Source of the DNA: Pedosphaera sp.
GTDB lineage: Bacteria; Verrucomicrobiota; Verrucomicrobiia; Limisphaerales; SXTU01
Assembly: GCA_009695395.1 (NCBI GenBank)
Contig: SIBB01000056.1
Location: 1 to 12,366 of the forward strand
Reading direction: 5' to 3'
DNA: 12,366 nucleotides
Shown: piece after piece, positions 7,056 to 12,366 of the stretch
Numbering within the stretch: the stretch's first letter is position 1
Layout: every line of letters begins with the position of its first letter
The notes under the pieces: model-generated
The model's input: only the letters and a program-made list of their open reading frames with translations
What the model was told of the DNA's origin: nothing
Database searches by the model: none
Program-made: the position numbers and the translations under genes

Positions 7056-7082
7056 CCCCGCTCCTGCGTCGCAGGGGAGGGG
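7056..7082. repeat. REP-like palindrome ('LTPxxSP...ERG' type)
   Basis: The stem-loop centres on CCTG-CGTCG-CAGG (7063-7075). Pairing continues outward to 7056/7082 with one mismatch (7060/7078) and one G.T pair (7062/7076). On the minus strand the area reads in one frame as 'PLTPPSPATQERG'. Spurious peptides of this type ('LTPALSPEERE') are familiar from dispersed palindromic repeats in many GC-rich genomes. Assignment to that repeat class is from memory of the pattern, not from a search. Confidence 0.55.
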
Positions 7083-7139
7083 GGGGTCAATGGCCGTGGT
7101 CCGGTAACTCCTTTCCCTCCACCCGCGTCTGTTGCCGCA

Positions 7140-7167
7140 TTGCAATGTCCCCGGATTCCCTCATACT
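7140..7167 (+). promoter_or_regulatory. Candidate sigma-70-type promoter for the PQQ-propeller operon
   Basis: TTGCAA (7140-7145; 4/6 to the -35 consensus) and CATACT (7162-7167; 4/6 to the -10 consensus) are separated by 16 nt. The expected start, near 7174, leaves a leader of about 10 nt before the ATG at 7184, which carries only a too-close AAGG. The match is modest and could be chance. Confidence 0.3.
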
Positions 7168-7183
7168 GCCCCCAGCTTAAGGC

Positions 7184-10100
7184 ATGAACACTCGCACCTT
7201 CCTCGCGCCTGTCGCCGTCGCGCTCGCGCTTAAACTCGGTTCCATCGTGCTCCACTCCGCGCCCGCCGATGACGCGCGGCAGTTGTTGAACGTCTCCGGC
7301 GTCAAGGGTGGCATCGTCGTCCACCTCGGCGTCGGGGATGGCAAGGTCACCGCCGCGTTACAGGCCAACAACAGTTACCAAGTGCAGGGCCTCGACACGG
7401 ATGCGGCCAAGGTCGCCGCCGCGCGCGCGACAATCTCCGCCGGCGGCGGCTACGGCCCGGTCAGCGTCACGCAGCTTGAGGGCACGTTGCTCCCTTACAT
7501 TGACAACACGGTGAACCTCCTCGTCGTCGAGCAACTTGGCGGCGTGCCGATGGTCGAGGTCATGCGCGTGCTGGTGCCCAACGGCGTCGCGATGGTGAAG
7601 CAGGGCAACGATTGGAAGAAGTCCGTGAAGCCCAAGGACGGCCGCCTCGACGAGTGGACGCATTACTTTTACGACGCGAAGGGCAACACGGCCTCGAAGG
7701 ACAGCGTCGTCGGCCCGCCCGAGCGGTTGCAATGGGTGGGCAGCCCGCGCTGGTCGCGGCATCACGACCGCATGTCGAGCCTCAGCGCGCAGGTCACCGC
7801 GGCGGGCCGGCTCTTCTACATCATGGATGAAGGCTCGCGCATCTCCATCCTGCTGCCGGCCAAGTGGCAGCTCATCGCGCGCGACGCGTTCAACGGAACC
7901 ATCCTCTGGAAGAAGCCCATCGCGTCGTGGAACACACATCTCTGGCCGCTGAAGTCCGGCCCCACGCAGCTCACGCGCCGGCTCGTCGCGGAGGGCGAGC
8001 GCATCTTCGTCACGCTCGGCATCGAGACGCCCATCACCTGCCTCGACGGCGCGACGGGCGAGGCCATCCGTGTGCTCGAGGGCACGAGGGGCGCGGAGGA
8101 GTTCATCATCGCCAACGGCGTCCTCTACGCGCTGGTCAACCCGCGTCCGTGGGCGCTGGAGGAGTTCGCCGTGAAGCAGCAGAGCGACCAGGGGCGCGTC
8201 GTGAACGAATACAACTGGGACCAGAAACCGCGCGACCTAGTGGCGATTGACACGAAGACCGGGAAACTTCTCTGGCGCAAGGCCGACCAGAAAATCGCGC
8301 CCATCACGCTCGCCTGCGATGGCAAGCAGGTCGTGTATCACGACGGCGACGGCCTCATCTCGCTCGACCCGGCGAGCGGCACGCAGCGTTGGGCCAGCGA
8401 GAAGGCCTCGAAGCGCTCGGTGTTCGAGTTCAACTACTCGCCGCGCGTCGTGCTCTCCGGTGACGCGGTGCTCTACGCCGGCGGCGACGGCGCGCAGCGC
8501 GGCATGGATGCGAAGACCGGCAAGACGCTCTGGAACGCGCCGCATGAAAAGTCCGGCTACCGCTCCCCGGAGGACTTGATTGTGTCCGGCGGCCTCGTGT
8601 GGAACGCGGGCACCTTGCAAGGGAATCAGAAGGGCGAGTTCAAGGGCCGCGACCTGATGACCGGCGAGATTAAGAAGCAGTTCTCGCCTGACGTGCCGGA
8701 CGGGACTTATTGGTTTCACCACCGCTGCTATATCGCGAAGGCGACGGAGAAGTATCTCATCCCCTCGCGCACGGGCATCGAGTTCGTGGACCACGCGAAG
8801 GAGCACTGGGACCTGAACCACTGGGTCCGCGGCGCGTGCCTTTACGGCGTGCTGCCGGCCAACGGCCTCACCTACGCCGGCCCGCACAACTGCGCGTGTT
8901 ATCCCGAGGCGAAGCTCGACGGCCTCAACGCGCTCGCGTCCGGCGCTGGCTCGCCGCATCCCGCGCCGCGTCCTGACGAACAGCGTCTCGTGCGCGGCAC
9001 CGCGTTCAGCCAACCGGTGAACGCAGCCGCCGCCGACCCGAAGGACTGGCCGACGTATCGCCACGACGCGAAGCGCAGCGGTTCCTCGCCGCAGCCGCTG
9101 CTCCCCGACCTCGGCAAGGCGTGGGAAGTGAAGCTCGGCGCGCCGCTGTCCGCGTTGACCATCGCGGCGGGCAAGGTCTTCGTCGCGCAAGTGGACGCGC
9201 ACACCGTCCACGCGCTCGACCACGCGACGGGTCTGCCGGCGTGGCATTTCATAGCCGGGGCGCGCGTGGATTCGCCCCCGACCTACTGGCAGGGCCGCGT
9301 GTTCTTCGGCAGCAAGGACGGCTGGGTGTATTGCCTGCGCGCGAACGACGGCGCGTTGATTTGGAAATTCCAGGGAGCGCCCAACAACCGTCAGCACGGC
9401 GCTTTGGAGCAGCTTGAATCCGTCTGGCCCATCCACGGCAGCGTGCTCGTGGAGAATGGCAGCGTGAGCTTCGTCGCGGGCCGCAGCGTGTTCCTCGATG
9501 GCGGGCTGCGCTACCTCAAGCTCGACGCCGCGACGGGCAAGAAACAGGCCGAGGTCGCTTACACCCACATTGACCCGGAGACCGGCGGTGATTTTAACGA
9601 CCGCCACAAGACGCTGCAAATGCCGGTGGGCTTGAATGACATCCTCAGCAGCGACGGCAAGTGGACTTACCTGCGCACGCAGAAAATCGGCGGCGACGGC
9701 AAGCGCGTGGACATCGGGCCGGTGAGCAACAACGCCATCGAGCAGGGCGCGGCGCAGAAGGGCGAGGGCGCGCATCTCTTCGCGCCGATGGGCTTCCTCG
9801 ACGACTCGTGGTTCCACCGCAGCTACTGGGTTTATGGAAAGAGCTTTTCCGGCGGCCACAACGGCTATTATCAGGCCGGCAAATACGCGCCGTCGGGCCG
9901 CATCATCGTCCACGACGACGAGAATGTTTATGGCTACGGGCGCGAGGCACAATATTTCAAGTGGACCACCACGATGGAGCACCAGCTCATGAAGATGCCC
10001 AAGGACGCGCCCAGCGTCGCTGCGGACCTGACCCTCGCCACGAAGGCCGGCAAGCAGGCCGCGAAGCAGACGGCGAACGCCGCGCCCGTCGCCACCGGCA

Positions 10101-11233
10101 ACGCGCCGCTCGTCGTGAGCTACGCGCAGACCGAGAAGAACAACATCGCGGGCAAGCCCTTCACGCTGGAGATTTGGGCGCTGCCCGACGGCCAGGACGG
10201 CGTGCTCATCAGTCACGGTGGCCCGCAGAACGGTGCGGGGCTGGTGATTGAGCAGGGCAAGCCGGGCTTCGTCGTCAACAGCAACTCCACCCGCGCCCGC
10301 GCCAACGCGCCCGCGCCGTTGCTCGAAGGCTGGCACCACATCGTCGGCGTGCTGGAGGCGGACCAGACGATGAAGCTCTACGTGGACGGAAAAATTGTCG
10401 CGCAGGCGAAGTCTGCGTTCATTCCCGCGCAGCCCAAGCAGCCACTCAAGCTCGGCGGCGACGGCAGCAACAATCTTGTCGGCGAACCGCTCGACGCTTC
10501 CTACACCGGGATGATGGACCAGTTCGCGATTTACACCCGCGCCCTGAGCGGCCTCGAGATTCAAGCCCGCCTCGCCGACCCCACCGCGAAGACGGACAAG
10601 GCCCTCGTGCAATTCTCCTCGTTCGACAAGGGCGACGCCCGCGACGAGGCCGGCACAAACCACGGCGTCTCCGGTCCCGGTATCGAGACCGGCAAGGGCC
10701 GCAGCGGAGCTGCGCTGTGGTTCCGCCGCGCGCCGGGTGCGGCTCCAGCAGTGCTCGCAGTCGTTGCCGGCAAGGGCAAGGCCGCCAAGCAAGCCGCAAA
10801 GGCCGCGACCGCGACGCCTTCTCCCACGAATCCGGCGAACCCCACCGAGCCCGGCCGGCCCGCGCCCGCGCAGAAGGGGACGTTTGTGCAGAACGACTGG
10901 CAGCGTTATGTGCCCATCATCACCCGCGCGATGGCCAAGGCCGGCAACTCGCTCATCGTGAGCGGCGCGGAAGACTTGGTGGACGAGGAATATGCCTTCG
11001 AGCGTCTCGCCGCGAAGGACAAGAGCATCCTCCAGCAGCTACAGGAGCAGGACGACGCCCTCGAAGGCAAGCGCGGCGCCAAGCTCTGGGCCGTGGCCGT
11101 GGACAACGGCAACCAAAGCACCGGGATGGACCTCGCCAGCCCGCCCGTCTGGGACGGCATGGCCGTGGCGCAAGGCCGCCTGTATGTGTCATGCCTCGAT
11201 GGTGTGGTGAGGTGTTTCGGGAAAGCGAAGTGA
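7184..11233 (+). CDS. Exported PQQ-like beta-propeller fusion: degenerate methyltransferase fold, two propeller modules, inserted LamG domain
   Basis: The protein is 1349 aa and its function is unknown. The N-terminus (1-27) is signal-peptide-like. Residues ~40-140 resemble a class I methyltransferase: 'VVHLGVGDGKVTAAL' (45-59), 'LDTD' (70-73), 'LPYIDNTVNLLVVE' (103-116) and 'VLVPNG' (129-134). The usual acidic residue before GxGxG is H47, so SAM catalysis is doubtful. Module 1 (~155-600) runs from 'DEWTHYFYDAKGN' through 'ARDAFNGTILWKK', with several 'D..TG...W' propeller blades, to 'GPHNCACYPEAKL' (566-578). Module 2 restarts at 'DWPTYRHDAKRSG' (621-633), with 'VDSPPTYWQGRVFFGSKDGW' and 'ESVWPIHGSVL', and closes at 1236-1349. 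A LamG/concanavalin-like domain (~976-1133; 'GWHHIVGV', 'KLYVDGK', 'DQFAIYTRALSGLEI') sits inside it, bounded by Ala/Lys-rich linkers. Such propellers occur in planctomycetes and verrucomicrobia; PQQ binding itself is not shown. The stop overlaps the next start by 4 nt. Confidence 0.85.
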   Translation: MNTRTFLAPVAVALALKLGSIVLHSAPADDARQLLNVSGVKGGIVVHLGVGDGKVTAALQANNSYQVQGLDTDAAKVAAARATISAGGGYGPVSVTQLEGTLLPYIDNTVNLLVVEQLGGVPMVEVMRVLVPNGVAMVKQGNDWKKSVKPKDGRLDEWTHYFYDAKGNTASKDSVVGPPERLQWVGSPRWSRHHDRMSSLSAQVTAAGRLFYIMDEGSRISILLPAKWQLIARDAFNGTILWKKPIASWNTHLWPLKSGPTQLTRRLVAEGERIFVTLGIETPITCLDGATGEAIRVLEGTRGAEEFIIANGVLYALVNPRPWALEEFAVKQQSDQGRVVNEYNWDQKPRDLVAIDTKTGKLLWRKADQKIAPITLACDGKQVVYHDGDGLISLDPASGTQRWASEKASKRSVFEFNYSPRVVLSGDAVLYAGGDGAQRGMDAKTGKTLWNAPHEKSGYRSPEDLIVSGGLVWNAGTLQGNQKGEFKGRDLMTGEIKKQFSPDVPDGTYWFHHRCYIAKATEKYLIPSRTGIEFVDHAKEHWDLNHWVRGACLYGVLPANGLTYAGPHNCACYPEAKLDGLNALASGAGSPHPAPRPDEQRLVRGTAFSQPVNAAAADPKDWPTYRHDAKRSGSSPQPLLPDLGKAWEVKLGAPLSALTIAAGKVFVAQVDAHTVHALDHATGLPAWHFIAGARVDSPPTYWQGRVFFGSKDGWVYCLRANDGALIWKFQGAPNNRQHGALEQLESVWPIHGSVLVENGSVSFVAGRSVFLDGGLRYLKLDAATGKKQAEVAYTHIDPETGGDFNDRHKTLQMPVGLNDILSSDGKWTYLRTQKIGGDGKRVDIGPVSNNAIEQGAAQKGEGAHLFAPMGFLDDSWFHRSYWVYGKSFSGGHNGYYQAGKYAPSGRIIVHDDENVYGYGREAQYFKWTTTMEHQLMKMPKDAPSVAADLTLATKAGKQAAKQTANAAPVATGNAPLVVSYAQTEKNNIAGKPFTLEIWALPDGQDGVLISHGGPQNGAGLVIEQGKPGFVVNSNSTRARANAPAPLLEGWHHIVGVLEADQTMKLYVDGKIVAQAKSAFIPAQPKQPLKLGGDGSNNLVGEPLDASYTGMMDQFAIYTRALSGLEIQARLADPTAKTDKALVQFSSFDKGDARDEAGTNHGVSGPGIETGKGRSGAALWFRRAPGAAPAVLAVVAGKGKAAKQAAKAATATPSPTNPANPTEPGRPAPAQKGTFVQNDWQRYVPIITRAMAKAGNSLIVSGAEDLVDEEYAFERLAAKDKSILQQLQEQDDALEGKRGAKLWAVAVDNGNQSTGMDLASPPVWDGMAVAQGRLYVSCLDGVVRCFGKAK

Positions 11234-12288
11234 AGACCCGACGGCTTACATTGGCACCGCTCGCGTCGTTCACCGCGATGTTCGCATGGCTCTGTTGCGT
11301 CGCGTTCAGTGCTGAGTGCTGCACCGTCCCCGTCTTCCGCTACGGTTTGGACAACTGGCAGGCAGACGCCTATCGCCTCGAGTTTCCCCCCGCCGCCATG
11401 CAGGACGGCAAGCTCGCGGACTTCTTCCGCAACCTCGGCACCGCGTTGCCGGTGAACCTGGAGGCCAAGCCCGGCACTGGCACGGAAGCGCGCCTGCTCT
11501 TCCCGCATCCCGAGGAGGCGAAGTCGCCCGTCGTCTGGACTGGTGCGCTCACACCCGCGAGCCTTGCCGCGCTCACCGACTCTCCCGCGCGCCGAGAAAT
11601 CGCCCGTCGCATCCTCACCGGCGAATCCGTCGTGTGGGTGCTCGCCGAATCGGGCAACAAAGCCGAGGACGACGCCATCGCCGCGCGCGTGGAGAAGCGG
11701 CTGCGCTACCTGGAACAGGTTGCCATTCTCCAGCCCATCGACCCCAACGACCCGACGAGCAAGCTCGGCCCCGGCCCCGAGCTGCGCGTGAAGTTCTCGC
11801 TGCTGCGTGTCTCCAGCGCTCCGGCCGAGGCCGTCCTCCTCAAAATGCTCGCCGGCCCGAAGCCCGCCGCTGAACTCGCCACCGGCCCGTGGCTCGCCGC
11901 GGTCTTCGGTCGCGGCCGCGTCCTCGGTGCGTGGCCCGCCGCAGACTTCGGCGACGCGGAAATCGAGGAAGCCTGCCTCTTCCTCCTCGGCGCGTGCTCC
12001 TGCCAGGTTAAACGCCAGAACCCCGGCTGGGACATGCTGATGAATGTGAACTGGCCGGAAGAACTCCAAGCCGCTGCTCAGAAAGCCAGCGGGGCTGCAT
12101 CTGCAAAAGCGACTGCCCGAGTCACCGACACGGGCAGCAATCACACGAACGAAGCCCAGACCGTGACCATCACCAGCGCTCCCACCGCGCCGGTCGGCGA
12201 ATTGAATGGCAGTTTACCGATCGGTCTCTGGCTCGGAGCCGGAGCGTGTGTGGCCATCGGCCTGTTCCTGTTCGCCCGTCGGAGCTAA
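11230..12288 (+). CDS. Exported, C-terminally membrane-anchored conserved protein of unknown function
   Basis: This 352-aa protein is of unknown function. GTG at 11230 is preferred because it gives a 4-nt GTGA overlap with the upstream stop, implying translational coupling, and opens a signal peptide (MKTRRLTLAPLASFTAMFAW, then LCCVAFSA). The mature part begins 'ECCTVPVFRYGLDNWQADAY' (29-48), a pattern I associate with 'VPVFRYALERW' proteins of planctomycetes. Other landmarks are 'ESVVWVLAESGN' (132-143), 'AAVFGRGRVLGAWP' (223-236) and a CxC motif in 'CSCQVKRQNPGWDML' (256-270). A Thr/Ala-rich stretch (~283-325) leads to a single C-terminal membrane segment (~329-348) ending in RRS, so the protein would face the periplasm with a membrane tether. 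The paired cysteines suggest metal binding or redox, but this is not demonstrated. A short distance to the next gene (13 nt) places it mid-operon. Confidence 0.8.
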   Translation: MKTRRLTLAPLASFTAMFAWLCCVAFSAECCTVPVFRYGLDNWQADAYRLEFPPAAMQDGKLADFFRNLGTALPVNLEAKPGTGTEARLLFPHPEEAKSPVVWTGALTPASLAALTDSPARREIARRILTGESVVWVLAESGNKAEDDAIAARVEKRLRYLEQVAILQPIDPNDPTSKLGPGPELRVKFSLLRVSSAPAEAVLLKMLAGPKPAAELATGPWLAAVFGRGRVLGAWPAADFGDAEIEEACLFLLGACSCQVKRQNPGWDMLMNVNWPEELQAAAQKASGAASAKATARVTDTGSNHTNEAQTVTITSAPTAPVGELNGSLPIGLWLGAGACVAIGLFLFARRS

Positions 12289-12301
12289 TCTGTTTTCCAC
12301 G

Positions 12302-12366
12302 ATGAAGAAACTCGCCGCTCTGCTCTTAACCATCGCCGCCCTGCTCGCGGCGTTGGCGCTGCTCCT
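12302..12366 (+). CDS. Start of a membrane or exported protein (3' end outside window)
   Basis: ATG at 12302 lies 13 nt after the preceding stop codon. It opens a frame that stays open to the window edge and encodes MKKLAALLLTIAALLAALAL followed by further Leu. Two lysines followed by a long Ala/Leu stretch form a signal peptide or first transmembrane helix. No Shine-Dalgarno sequence is seen. The spacing and shared strand make it the third gene of the operon starting at 7184. The product cannot be identified from 21 codons. Confidence 0.65.
   Translation, partial: MKKLAALLLTIAALLAALALL

Noticed and set aside
8237..10792. Very long open frame (851 codons) on the minus strand opposite the propeller gene
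   Set aside because: It is rich in Arg, Ala, Val, His and Leu with no recognisable domain, and the plus-strand frame has clear propeller motifs. Long antisense frames are expected in GC-rich DNA.

Overview
GC-rich bacterial DNA. The lineage that fits best is Verrucomicrobiota, subdivision-3 / Limisphaerales (Pedosphaera-like), with Planctomycetota as a less likely alternative. The reasons are an arylsulfatase, a secreted protein ending in the 'STNLTxW...RFYRV' tail common in verrucomicrobial exported proteins, a very long PQQ-type beta-propeller protein of the kind seen in the PVC group, weak or absent Shine-Dalgarno sequences, and REP-like palindromes between genes. The lineage call is an inference from protein style, not from a marker gene.

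Layout: (1) 1-560 (+), the C-terminal end of a sulfatase. (2) 561-663, a perfect 26-bp inverted repeat that fills the gap between two convergent stop codons. (3) 665-~1693 (-), a secreted jelly-roll-like protein of unknown function whose N-terminal coding region overlaps a second, unrelated inverted repeat at 1607-1680. (4) 1730-3475 (+), an exported family-3 amidohydrolase, divergent from gene 3. (5) 3476-3626, a convergent spacer. (6) 3627-5402 (-), a 12-TM ABC-exporter-like membrane protein lying only 15 nt downstream of tRNA-Pro(CGG) at 5418-5494 (-). (7) 5689-6987 (+), lysA, diaminopimelate decarboxylase. (8) 6988-7183, a spacer with a REP-like palindrome and a possible promoter. (9) 7184-11233 (+), a 1349-aa exported fusion: degenerate methyltransferase fold, two PQQ-like propeller modules, and a LamG/concanavalin-like domain set into the second module. 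(10) 11230-12288 (+), a 352-aa signal-peptide protein with a C-terminal membrane anchor, overlapping gene 9 by 4 nt. (11) 12302-end (+), the first 21 codons of another membrane or exported protein.

Genes 9-11 form a tight co-directional block and are the most likely place for an undescribed envelope function: a huge periplasmic propeller coupled to a membrane-anchored protein and a further membrane protein. lysA and tRNA-Pro are housekeeping genes. The sulfatase, amidohydrolase and jelly-roll protein are exported accessory functions. I see no CRISPR array, transposase, phage gene, toxin-antitoxin pair or recognisable defence system.
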